From contig DASVRL010000101.1 of the NCBI GenBank assembly GCA_036388635.1, positions 1 through 15,541 of the forward strand: a stretch of 15,541 nt of DNA. The letters are read 5' to 3'. The first letter of the stretch is position 1; the number at the start of each line of letters is the position of its first letter. This DNA is from JALZHR01 sp036388635. Lineage in GTDB: Bacteria; Acidobacteriota; Blastocatellia; Pyrinomonadales; Pyrinomonadaceae. Position numbers and translations under genes: made by a program. Shown here piece by piece: positions 6,073 through 12,666 of the stretch. The notes under the pieces are model-generated. The model worked only from the letters and a program-made list of their open reading frames with translations. It had not been told where the DNA came from and made no database searches.

Positions 6073-6420
6073 TTAATTCCTGCCTCTTCTTCCATTCCGG
6101 CGCGATTGGCGATAGATGCCTGCGCCGCCTGCTCCGATGGCGGAATTTACTCGCTTTCTGCCGCCGACGCCTGCGCCGCCGGCAATTATAGAACTGCGTC
6201 GCTGGCGCCCGATAATTGCGCCGGTCGATGCGCCGCCGCCGATGAAAACTGCGTTGCGGCTTTTGCGGCGGACATTGGTTTGATACGAGCGTCCGGAATT
6301 ACTGCGGCGAGCAGCCCGGCGAGTTTGACCGAGAGTGTCTGACGGCATCAACAGATGCATAGAGAGCAAAGCCAATACGGGGAGTGCCAGCACCGCAGTT
6401 CTCATCAAAATTCGTTTCAT
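6073..6420 (-). CDS. small secreted Gly/Arg-rich protein with glycine-zipper-like segments
   Basis: A 115-aa protein. Residues 1-31 form a signal peptide (MKRILMRTAVLALPVLALLS core). The mature chain is extremely basic. Three Gly-rich hydrophobic pieces, FIGGGASTGAIIG (~59-71), IIAGGAGVGG and AIGAGGAGIY, resemble the glycine-zipper strings of outer-membrane or envelope proteins, but they are broken by Arg/Ser clusters such as RQRRSS. Such zippers pack helices in membranes; here the interruptions make membrane insertion uncertain. ATG at 6420 is preferred over an upstream TTG at 6441 because AGGAG (6431-6435) fits only the ATG. It is bounded on both sides by terminators, so it is a single-gene unit. 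Function unknown. Confidence 0.75.
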   Translation of the reverse strand: MKRILMRTAVLALPVLALLSMHLLMPSDTLGQTRRAARRSNSGRSYQTNVRRKSRNAVFIGGGASTGAIIGRQRRSSIIAGGAGVGGRKRVNSAIGAGGAGIYRQSRRNGRRGRN

Positions 6421-6516
6421 AGTTACGTTCTCCTTAAACAATCTGATTTTGTTTTGGGCGGAATTATTCTTGTGTAAAGCACTCTATTTTTAATTTATTT
6501 ATGAATAACAGTCAAT

Positions 6517-6545
6517 AAAAAAGGGCGAGACAAGCTTCGCCCTTA
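6517..6545 (-). terminator. intrinsic terminator of pckG
   Basis: AAGGGCGA and TCGCCCTT pair with a 7- to 8-nt loop and are followed on the minus strand by a run of T. It lies 24 bases past the pckG stop. The loop text (GCTTGT) matches that of the 6004-6029 terminator. Confidence 0.88.
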
Positions 6546-6568
6546 TAAACGTTGATTGTTTTGAACCG

Positions 6569-8527
6569 TTACGCGGTCGGCGCGGCTGCCGTCGCTCCGC
6601 TTTCCGTTTTATCCGGCACGGCGCGTTCGGCTTCTTTCTGTTTCGTGTCGTTGAACGGCTTTTCAGCCGGTTCGGGACGCGGCGGCGCTAAGCCCAGTTC
6701 GGGCGAACGCCACAGGTTGGAAACCAGCAGCTCGCGGATGAACGCCATTTCTTTCGGCAGGCGGTCATACAATTTGAAAAACAAATCGTCGTGCGAGGCG
6801 ATTTCCTTGATCCACAAATCGCGGTCGAGACTCATCACCTTTTCAAAATCTTCGCGCGTGAAGTCTTCCATCCCGCGCCAGTCCATATCTTCGTAACGCG
6901 GCACCCAGCCGAGCGGCGTTTCGACGCCGATGGATTTTCCGCGCGAGCGTTCGACGACCCATTTCAGGACGCGCATATTTTCGCCGAAACCAGCCCAGAG
7001 GAATTTGCCGTTTTCGTCTTTGCGAAACCAGTTGACCGAGAAAATGCGCGGCGGTTCCGGGACGTTGCGCCCGAAGTCGAGCCAGTGCGAGAAATAATCG
7101 CCCATATGATAACCGGCGAAAGGCAGCATCGCAAACGGGTCGCGGCGCACTTCGCCGATGTTGCCGAAAGCGGCGGCGGTCATTTCCGAACCCATCGTCG
7201 CCGCCATATAAACGCCGAAAGCCCAGTTAAACGACTGCTGAATCAGCGGCACGACCGAGTTGCGGCGACCGCCGAAGATAAACGCCGAAACGGGAACGCC
7301 TTTCGGATTGTCGAAGTTTTCGTCAATCACGGGGCACTGCGTCGAGGGTGCGGTAAAACGCGCGTTCGGATGCGCGGCTTTTTTGTCCGAACCGGGCGTC
7401 CACTCGTTGCCCTGCCAGTCGATGGCGTGCGCGGGCGGCTCGCCGTCCATCCCTTCCCACCAGACGTCGCCGTCGTCGGTCAACGCGACGTTGGTGAAAA
7501 TCGTATTTTCTTTAATCGTCTCCATCGCGTTCGGATTCGTCGCGTAGTTCGTTCCCGGAGCGACGCCGAAAAATCCCGCTTCCGGGTTGATGGCGTGAAG
7601 CTTTCCGTTCTGGTCCGGCTTAATCCAGGCGATGTCGTCGCCGACGGTCGTCACTTTCCAGCCTTCTTCCTGAAAAGCCTTCGGCGGAATCAGCATCGCG
7701 AAATTCGTTTTGCCGCAAGCCGAAGGGAAAGCGGCACAGACGTAATCTTTCTGACCGTCGGGCGATTCGACGCCGACGATTAACATATGCTCGGCGAGCC
7801 AGCCCTGCTCGCGCCCCAAAGTCGAAGCGATACGCAGCGCGAGACATTTTTTACCCAAAAGCGCATTGCCGCCGTATCCTGAGCCGTAACTCCAAATCAT
7901 TCTTTCCTCGGGAAAATGAACGATGTATTTGTCTTTCGGGTCGGGCGAGCAAGGCCATTTTACATCCTGTTCGCCTTCCGCCAGCGGCATTCCGACCGAA
8001 TGCAGACAGTGAACGAAATCGCCTTCGCCGAGTGCTTCGAGCGCTTTCGTTCCCATCCGCGTCATAATTTTCATATTCACGACGACATACGGCGAATCCG
8101 AAAGCTGGACGCCGAACTGCGAAATCGGCGAGCCGATAGGTCCCATACAAAACGGGATGACATACATCGTTCTGCCTTTCATCGAGCCTTCAAAACGCGG
8201 TCTCAAGGTCGCTTTCATTTCCTGCGGGTTCATCCAGTTGTTGGTCGGACCAGCATCGCCTTTGCTGCGCGAGCAGATGTAGGTTCTATCTTCGACGCGC
8301 GCCACGTCCGACGGATGCGAGCGAGCCAGAAACGAATTCGGACGCTTTTCTTCATTTAATCGAATAAATGTTCCGCTCGCCACCATTTCTTCACACAGGC
8401 GGTCGTATTCTTCCTGCGAGCCGTCACACCAGTAGACGCTGTCGGGCTGGCACAGCTCCGCTATTTCCGTGACCCAGCGGACGAGTTCCGCGTTGTTTAT
8501 ATTTGTCGGAATGTTTAAATTATCCAT
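6569..8527 (-). CDS. pckG: phosphoenolpyruvate carboxykinase, GTP-dependent
   Basis: A 652-aa cytosolic enzyme that converts oxaloacetate and GTP to phosphoenolpyruvate, GDP and CO2, the entry step of gluconeogenesis (or the reverse, anaplerotic reaction). Seen in order: the mobile R-loop SRSKGDAG (86-93), GRTMYVIPFCMGPIGSP (118-134), the nucleotide P-loop with reactive Cys FPSACGKTN (267-275), the kinase-2 metal motif VGDDIAW (295-301), and FIFGGRRNS (416-424) with the following WAFGVYMAATMGSE. These are diagnostic of the GTP family rather than the ATP family. Family length is near 600. The extra ~40 C-terminal residues are a Pro/Glu/Ala-rich tail that looks disordered. ATG at 8527 has GGAGAG (8536-8541) nine bases upstream. 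It is a single-gene unit with its own terminator; no regulator lies next to it. Confidence 0.97.
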   Translation of the reverse strand: MDNLNIPTNINNAELVRWVTEIAELCQPDSVYWCDGSQEEYDRLCEEMVASGTFIRLNEEKRPNSFLARSHPSDVARVEDRTYICSRSKGDAGPTNNWMNPQEMKATLRPRFEGSMKGRTMYVIPFCMGPIGSPISQFGVQLSDSPYVVVNMKIMTRMGTKALEALGEGDFVHCLHSVGMPLAEGEQDVKWPCSPDPKDKYIVHFPEERMIWSYGSGYGGNALLGKKCLALRIASTLGREQGWLAEHMLIVGVESPDGQKDYVCAAFPSACGKTNFAMLIPPKAFQEEGWKVTTVGDDIAWIKPDQNGKLHAINPEAGFFGVAPGTNYATNPNAMETIKENTIFTNVALTDDGDVWWEGMDGEPPAHAIDWQGNEWTPGSDKKAAHPNARFTAPSTQCPVIDENFDNPKGVPVSAFIFGGRRNSVVPLIQQSFNWAFGVYMAATMGSEMTAAAFGNIGEVRRDPFAMLPFAGYHMGDYFSHWLDFGRNVPEPPRIFSVNWFRKDENGKFLWAGFGENMRVLKWVVERSRGKSIGVETPLGWVPRYEDMDWRGMEDFTREDFEKVMSLDRDLWIKEIASHDDLFFKLYDRLPKEMAFIRELLVSNLWRSPELGLAPPRPEPAEKPFNDTKQKEAERAVPDKTESGATAAAPTA

Positions 8528-8886
8528 AGTTTGCTCTCTCCAAAATATATTCCAATAAAAATTTTATGAATGAAAAAGACTGCTGCCTGATTCAGTATTT
8601 AAAGTTTTAAATGATTTAAATGTTTAAGAAATTTCTCATCAAAATTTAATGAAAAATTAACGATTACGACGAGCTTTTACGATTTCTCCATTATTCGGAA
8701 CAACATACCAACCCATCGGTCTTGCTTAATACTTTAAGTTTAGCATATCAAAATCGGAACCGAAGCCCAAATTTTCGCCGACGCTGACACTTTTTTCTCC
8801 GAAAATGCGCGTTAGCATTTGAAAGCCGAAAAATTCTAACGGCTCTCAAAGCATTTATAAATTTTGTCATCAGAGGAGAATTAAAT
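8528..8886. other. divergent intergenic region between pckG and gene 8887-9327
   Basis: 359 bases, AT-rich, that must hold both divergent promoters. A TTATAA-like -10 (8855-8860) for the plus gene is the only candidate seen, without a good -35. AGCCG/CGGCT (8824-8843) is a small hairpin before the plus gene. The segment 8596-8632 has a loose 8-nt period of TTTAAA words. A 19-codon ORF lies on the minus strand (8657-8716). No larger gene is visible. Confidence 0.5.
8657..8716 (-). CDS. possible 19-aa ORF or gene remnant
   Basis: ATG at 8716 encodes MGWYVVPNNGEIVKARRNR, then TAA. The composition looks protein-like (a hydrophobic start, a turn PNNGE, a basic end) and unlike random reading. No SD precedes it and a stop lies four codons upstream. 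It is not recognised; it may be the tail of a decayed gene. Confidence 0.25.
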   Translation of the reverse strand: MGWYVVPNNGEIVKARRNR

Positions 8887-9327
8887 ATGAAGATACCTGC
8901 CGGAAGACCGCCCGTCAGCGCGCCCGAGAAAGTCCGTCGCCATCCGAGCGACGGCGGAAGCAAACTGGTTTTCGACGCCGAATGGGACGTTCCGCAAGCG
9001 CCGCCCAATACGAAGGTCGGCTTGACCGCCGTCAGCAAAATATCTATCGAAGCCGCGACCGCGCAGATAAAGATTTTTCACATTCTGGACAGCGTTCATA
9101 GCCCGGTCGCGGTTCTCAAAGCGCCGTACGAAAATGGAAAAGTCAAAACCACCTGGACGACGACGCCCGTTAAAGGCGGCAATTTCGAAGCGGGCGAATA
9201 CTATTTTGAAGTTTCCGTCAGCGGTTATTTAGGCGTGACGCCGCAGGGCTTGGTTCTGCGCGACGCGACGCAAAGAAATCAAAGCAGCTTTCAAAAAGCA
9301 GCGCCGAAGCCGAAAGTCGTTTTTTAA
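8887..9327 (+). CDS. small beta-rich protein, unknown function
   Basis: A 146-aa protein with no signal peptide and no membrane segment. Residues 1-25 are Pro/Arg-rich (MKIPAGRPPVSAPEKVRRHP). Residues ~27-125 alternate strands and turns: KLVFDAEWDVP, TKVGLTAVSKISIEAATAQIKIFHI, VKTTWTTTPVKGGNFEAGEYYFEVSVSGYLG. The pattern 'W-T-...-GGNFEAGEYYFEVSV' resembles the last strands of FlgD-type or filament-capping Ig-like domains, but no flagellar genes are near and the match is weak. The C-terminus is polar and basic. ATG at 8887 has AGAGGAG eight bases upstream, a good SD. It is the only plus-strand gene between two minus-strand groups and is convergent with the EamA gene. Confidence 0.72.
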   Translation: MKIPAGRPPVSAPEKVRRHPSDGGSKLVFDAEWDVPQAPPNTKVGLTAVSKISIEAATAQIKIFHILDSVHSPVAVLKAPYENGKVKTTWTTTPVKGGNFEAGEYYFEVSVSGYLGVTPQGLVLRDATQRNQSSFQKAAPKPKVVF

Positions 9328-9341
9328 GAGGACTGGATTCT

Positions 9342-9398
9342 AAGCACTGAGCGCCGAGCGATAAAAGGTCGATGATAAATGCTCGGCACTCAGTGCTT
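9342..9398. repeat. heptad inverted repeat C (words GCACTGA / GCGCCGA)
   Basis: The left arm 9342-9359 and right arm 9381-9398 match as reverse complements at 17 of 18 positions around a 21-nt loop. The left arm is GCACTGA, GCGCCGA in 7-nt steps. It lies exactly between two convergent genes and is followed by T-rich DNA on the plus side, so it could end transcription from both directions. Confidence 0.88.
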
Positions 9399-9413
9399 TT
9401 CGCTTTTCGTTTT

Positions 9414-10313
9414 TCAGGTCAGCGGGCGGACGGTTTTGCGGTTGTTGATAATCGTGTGCACGACGACGGTGGCGATGATGATCGCGCCGCCGACGATCGC
9501 CCACTGGCTCGGTCGTTCGCCGACGAAAAGAAAAACCCAGACCGGATTCAGCAGCGGCTCGACAAAGCCGATAATGCTGGCGTCGAGCGAGCGAACGCCG
9601 CCCGCGATGCCGTTGGTGAATAAAACGTAAGCGATGCCGATTTGGAAAACGCCGAGAAATAAAATAGCGAGAAAATCTTTTCCGCTCGGCTGAGGCGGAT
9701 TTTGCGCGAGCAGCGGAAGCATAAACAGCACAATCAGCAGATTGCCGTAGAAAACCGACAGCGCCGGATTTTTATTTTCCAGCGAGCGCGGATGGCGCAG
9801 CATCACGAAATATAAACCGAAGAAAATACCGGAAAGCAGCGCCGCCAGGTTGCCGATAAAAATATTCGAGGCGAGATTGTTTTCCGCGCCCGGCGTTTCA
9901 AGAAAAAACAGGCTCATTCCGCCCAGACAAAAAACGACGGTGATCAAATCGGGAAAGCGAAATTTTTCTTTCAGAATAAACGGCGAGAGAATCAGGATGT
10001 AAATCGGCGCGGTGTATTGCAGAAAAATCGCGTTGGCGGCGGTCGTCGTCTTGTTGGCGTAAACAAAACAGGAGAGCGTTCCGGCGTAAAGAATCGAGGT
10101 CAGCAGCGTAAACCCGTCGAGCCTCAAGCCTTTCCGGTAAGTGAAAAGAGCGACGGTCAGCGCCGCGAACAGCGAGCGCCCGGCGTTGACGGCAAAGGCG
10201 TCGAGCGTCGTCATCTTGATAAAAAGTCCGCCCGTGCTCCAAAGTAAAACCGCCAGCAGCACAAGCATTGCCGGCGGCAAAACGGCTGTTCGCCCGGTTT
10301 TTGATTCGTCCAT
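9414..10313 (-). CDS. EamA/DMT-superfamily permease
   Basis: A 299-aa inner-membrane protein with about ten hydrophobic helices in two EamA repeats (~15-140 and ~153-290). Typical signs are the N-terminal LLAVLLWSTGGLFIK, the helix NAIFLQYTAPIYILILSPFIL with its conserved Pro, and the second-half equivalent SIIGFVEPLLNPVWVFLFVGERPS. Family members export or import small metabolites such as amino acids, nucleotide-related compounds or sugars; the substrate cannot be read here. ATG at 10313 has no clear SD. A TAGAAT on the minus strand (10326-10331) would start RNA only a few bases before the ATG, so the message may be nearly leaderless. The gene faces the same way as the ferredoxin gene but 207 bases separate them, so a shared transcript is not certain. 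Confidence 0.9.
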   Translation of the reverse strand: MDESKTGRTAVLPPAMLVLLAVLLWSTGGLFIKMTTLDAFAVNAGRSLFAALTVALFTYRKGLRLDGFTLLTSILYAGTLSCFVYANKTTTAANAIFLQYTAPIYILILSPFILKEKFRFPDLITVVFCLGGMSLFFLETPGAENNLASNIFIGNLAALLSGIFFGLYFVMLRHPRSLENKNPALSVFYGNLLIVLFMLPLLAQNPPQPSGKDFLAILFLGVFQIGIAYVLFTNGIAGGVRSLDASIIGFVEPLLNPVWVFLFVGERPSQWAIVGGAIIIATVVVHTIINNRKTVRPLT

Positions 10314-10498
10314 ATAAATGCCGGTATTCTAAACCAAAAAAATGCGGAAAAAAGATTCTCGCTCAAATTTTTCGTCAATGTCGAAATCTGTTTAATCAGA
10401 TCAATCCGAACGACTTTGTCGGCGGGCAGACTTCGCCCTTTTTCCGGCAGTCGAGAGCCGCCTGGCAAGCCCGCAAAATGCCGCCGGGCGTGTGCTTC

Positions 10499-10521
10499 AA
10501 TTTCTGAAAAATTCAGAATTT
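10499..10521. other. AT-rich hairpin at the end of the ferredoxin-domain gene
   Basis: AATTTCTGAA (10499-10508) and TTCAGAATTT (10512-10521) pair with one mismatch and a 3-nt loop. It overlaps the stop codon. No T run follows on the minus strand, so it may protect the 3' end rather than terminate. The rest of 10314-10498 holds no gene I can support. Confidence 0.45.
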
Positions 10522-11567
10522 CACGTCAATTTATTTTTAACCGCGTCTTTGACTATCGTGCGATTTTGTTTTGCCGAAGTCGTCGCCGGTTCGAGTTCGG
10601 TTTCTTCGACGTTGCCGTAAACTTTTTTGCCGAAGACGCCGTTCCAGGGCGGAATGACAATGGTCGCATTGCCGTAGGCTTTCGCCTGACACGCCAGCCG
10701 CAGAAAAGGTTTCGCCTCTTCCGGCTGATTATAGCCGAAAATTTTGATTTGCTTTCTTTCCAGACGCGAAACTTCCGAAAGCTTTTCCTGACCGCCGAGA
10801 ACGCCGACCCAGCAGGTTCCGCAAGCCGCCGAACGACATTCGACCGGAATGACGCCTTCCCAGCGGCGTTCGTCCATCGCTTTCCAGTCCTGCGACTGGT
10901 CTTTGGCGGCGGCAGTGGCGAGTTCTTCGTCGTAGATAATTTTGAATCTCGCTTTGCTGTCGGCTTCGTCGTAATTGACGGAGAATTTTTTATCGACCGT
11001 TTTCAGGAAACCGAAAAGCCCTTGGGAATCGTCTCTGGCGCGGTCAGCCAAAACTTCTTTGGCGGATTTTTTCGCCTGTTTCGCGCCGATGTAAACTTTT
11101 CCTTCCGCCGCTCGGAAAGCGTCGAAGCCAGCCTGCACCAGCGTCATTAAGCTGACCAGAACAATGCCGACCGCCAGGCACTCGGTCGTTTTCGCCGATT
11201 GCGCGACCGTTTTGGCGATTGCCCGAACTTCGGTTTTCAAATCCGCGTTTTCGGTGTGAAAGCTTTCGGCGTGGCTGACAACGGCGTCTTTCGTTTCCTT
11301 CCAGAAACGGTGTCCGTAAAGAAATTTGTGCGACGCGTCAATCTGGTCTTTCAATTCGTAGCTGCCCTGCATTACGAATTTCTGCATTGCTTGTTCTTTG
11401 TTTTCCGCATTTTGCAGGTATCGGAAAAGCGACAAAGGATAAAATCGAAACCAGATTTGCACGGCGTTGCGGTCAACTTCGTGAATTTCGGGCAAAAGCG
11501 TCGTGACCGCATCGAGCCACGCTTTTTCGTCCAACTGATTTAAGAAAATTTCAAATTTATTGCTCAT
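10521..11567 (-). CDS. [2Fe-2S] plant-type ferredoxin domain protein with long helical N-terminal region
   Basis: A 348-aa protein. The C-terminal domain (~205-312) carries the cluster ligands Cys244, Cys249 and Cys252 in ECRSAACGTCW and Cys293 in RLACQ, i.e. C-x4-C-x2-C...C as in plant-type ferredoxins, so it should carry electrons. The first ~200 residues are not typical: EIHEVDRNAVQIWFRFYPLSLFRYLQ (27-52), charged helices, and a single hydrophobic helix (~130-147, LAVGIVLVSLMTLVQAGF) that could anchor it to the membrane or be buried. The tail after 315 is polar. The partner reductase or oxidase is not adjacent. ATG at 11567 is used with GGAGGA (11581-11586) 13 bases upstream, a rather long gap; a TTG at 11591 would overlap nothing useful. 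The cluster domain is sure; the role of the N-terminal part is unknown. Confidence 0.85.
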   Translation of the reverse strand: MSNKFEIFLNQLDEKAWLDAVTTLLPEIHEVDRNAVQIWFRFYPLSLFRYLQNAENKEQAMQKFVMQGSYELKDQIDASHKFLYGHRFWKETKDAVVSHAESFHTENADLKTEVRAIAKTVAQSAKTTECLAVGIVLVSLMTLVQAGFDAFRAAEGKVYIGAKQAKKSAKEVLADRARDDSQGLFGFLKTVDKKFSVNYDEADSKARFKIIYDEELATAAAKDQSQDWKAMDERRWEGVIPVECRSAACGTCWVGVLGGQEKLSEVSRLERKQIKIFGYNQPEEAKPFLRLACQAKAYGNATIVIPPWNGVFGKKVYGNVEETELEPATTSAKQNRTIVKDAVKNKLT

Positions 11568-11611
11568 AATAAATAATTTGTCCTCCGGCAAGACGACAAG
11601 GAGAATAAAAC

Positions 11612-11658
11612 AACGGATTAACGTCGATTAGCGCGGATTATTATAAATTTAATCCGTT
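11612..11658. repeat. inverted repeat with CGGATTA words upstream of the ferredoxin gene
   Basis: AACGGATTAA (11612-11621) and TTAATCCGTT (11649-11658) are perfect reverse complements. Further CGATTA/CGGATTA copies lie in the loop, and another AATCCGT follows at ~11670. Word spacing is nearer 10 than 7, so it is related in style to, but not the same as, the heptad elements. Confidence 0.65.
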
Positions 11659-11780
11659 TTCCGGCGTGGTAATCCGTGGTTTCAAATCTGACAATTCTCC
11701 GCGTCTATAGCTATCGGGTTCGGGGTCATATTCAAAAAAAGAAATTCTACCTAGAAAAATCGATTTGTGCAAAAGTTCAC

Positions 11781-11809
11781 TTGACAATGAGGCGGTCGTT
11801 TCGTAGAAT
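11781..11809 (+). promoter_or_regulatory. strong sigma-70-like promoter of the str operon
   Basis: TTGACA (11781-11786), exactly 17 nt, TAGAAT (11804-11809). It is the best promoter in the window and points at rpsL, with RNA expected to start near 11816 and leave a leader of about 360 nt. Confidence 0.85.
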
Positions 11810-11815
11810 CTGAAG

Positions 11816-12178
11816 TTTCGGACATTTCGTCTGAGACAGACAGTAGTAATACGGTTTGTTTTAAATAGCGTAGAGCGTTTGGTTTTCAAACGCGAACAGT
11901 TATTGTGGCGTAAAACTGAGTTTTAAAAACTCAGGGCAAACCAACCCGAGTTTGCTTACCTTTATTAAAATAAAGCCACGCCACAGAAAAGTTAATGACT
12001 TAATGAAGTTTGAGGGAAGTCAGAATCTACGCGCTAAAAAAATAAAAAAAGACGTTCCCTAAGGTTTAATCATTAATTTAGTCGCAAGTAGCCGCTTGCG
12101 CTGACTGCCGAACGAGTTTCGGCAAGAGGCAGGTTTAGGGGTTACTTTCGCTTTTATTTTGAAGAGAGTTTAAAAAGA
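11816..12178 (+). promoter_or_regulatory. long structured 5' leader of the str operon
   Basis: No ORF of note lies in these ~360 bases, but perfect hairpins follow one another: GTCTG/CAGAC (11829-11841), GCGTTTG/CAAACGC (11875-11893), the four-way module 11904-11985, AGGGAAGTC with GACgTTCCCT (12013-12021 with 12051-12060) inside TTAATGA/TCATTAA (11992-11998 with 12070-12076), CGCAAG/CTTGCG (12083-12100), and TGCCGAA/TTCGGCA (12106-12124). An alternative pairing of CTGCC with GGCAG (12129-12133) is possible. This suggests autoregulation or another RNA-level control. No terminator with a T run was seen inside, so a translational or stability role is more likely than attenuation. Confidence 0.65.
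11904..11985 (+). ncRNA. candidate structured RNA: 7-bp closing stem around three hairpins
   Basis: TGTGGCG (11904-11910) pairs perfectly with CGCCACA (11979-11985). Inside are CTGAGTTT/AAACTCAG (11916-11934), GCAAAC/GTTTGC (936-941 with 950-955 of 11 kb) and CTTTAT/ATAAAG (11960-11975), all perfect. The shape is a four-way junction of 82 nt. It is not a tRNA: there is no T-loop consensus and the arm sizes are wrong. No known leader family was recognised. Confidence 0.6.
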
Positions 12179-12583
12179 ATGCCAACGATTAACCAACTTG
12201 TTCGCAAAGGTCGCCAGGCGGTGAAATACAAAACGGCGTCTCCGGCGCTGCAATCGAGCCCGCAGAAACGCGGCGTCTGCACGCGCGTTTACACGCAAAC
12301 GCCGAAAAAACCTAATTCGGCGCTGCGCAAAGTCGCCCGCGTTCGCCTGACCAACGGAATCGAAGTGACGACTTACATTCCCGGCATCGGGCACAACTTG
12401 CAGGAGCACTCGATCGTTTTGATTCGCGGCGGTCGCGTCAAAGATTTGCCGGGTGTTCGCTATCACATTATTCGCGGAACACTGGATTCGTCGGGCGTGG
12501 CGAATCGCAACCAGGCGCGCTCGAAATACGGCGCGAAACGACCGAAAGCCGGCGGCGCCGCAGCAGGAGCGAAGAAGAAATAA
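12179..12583 (+). CDS. rpsL: 30S ribosomal protein S12
   Basis: A 134-aa protein of the small subunit decoding centre. MPTINQLVRKGR start, TPKKPNSALRKVARVRLTNG (41-60), GHNLQEHSIVLIRGGRVKDLPGVRYH and the NRNQARSKYGAKRPK end are all diagnostic. The two Lys positions where streptomycin-resistance changes usually fall (in TPKKPNS and GRVKDLP) are the wild-type Lys. A short Gly/Ala/Lys tail extends past the usual end. It is the first gene of the operon. There is no SD at normal distance before the ATG, only an A-rich stretch, so translation may depend on the structured leader. Confidence 0.99.
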   Translation: MPTINQLVRKGRQAVKYKTASPALQSSPQKRGVCTRVYTQTPKKPNSALRKVARVRLTNGIEVTTYIPGIGHNLQEHSIVLIRGGRVKDLPGVRYHIIRGTLDSSGVANRNQARSKYGAKRPKAGGAAAGAKKK

Positions 12584-12659
12584 CATTTATCATTTAACAT
12601 TTACCATTGAACAAGCGAGTTCAAAAGTCGATAAATGCTAAATGATAACTGATAAATGT
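12583..12659. repeat. heptad inverted repeat D between rpsL and rpsG (words TAACATT / TATCATT)
   Basis: Left arm 12583-12608 and right arm 12634-12659 match as reverse complements at 23 of 26 positions, with a 25-nt loop. The left arm is TAACATT, TATCATT, TAACATT, TACCATT in 7-nt steps; the right arm has the same spacing. It starts on the last base of the rpsL stop and ends seven bases before the rpsG ATG. Confidence 0.88.
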
Positions 12660-12666
12660 AAAAGTT

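Noticed and set aside
6061..6342. 93-codon plus-strand Ala/Cys-rich ORF
   Set aside because: Antisense to the secreted Gly/Arg gene, which has a signal peptide, SD and terminator; the Ala-rich composition is a by-product.
6791..7783. 330-codon plus-strand ORF antisense to pckG
   Set aside because: A shadow from GC-rich third positions; composition rich in R, H, F and V with no motif, no SD, and lying wholly inside a certain gene.
10396..10500. Short minus-strand frame with three Cys (C-x5-C-x6-C), 34 codons from a TTG
   Set aside because: No ATG, no SD, and it starts inside the hairpin that ends the ferredoxin gene. Too weak to call, though the Cys spacing is mildly protein-like.
11641..11889. 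82-codon minus-strand ORF between the ferredoxin gene and rpsL
   Set aside because: It overlaps the strong plus-strand promoter and the structured leader, has no SD, and its composition is not protein-like.
11904..11985. tRNA gene
   Set aside because: A 7-bp outer stem and 82-nt length suggested it, but there is no TTCGA-type loop, no 5-bp T or anticodon stem with 7-nt loop, and no CCA context.
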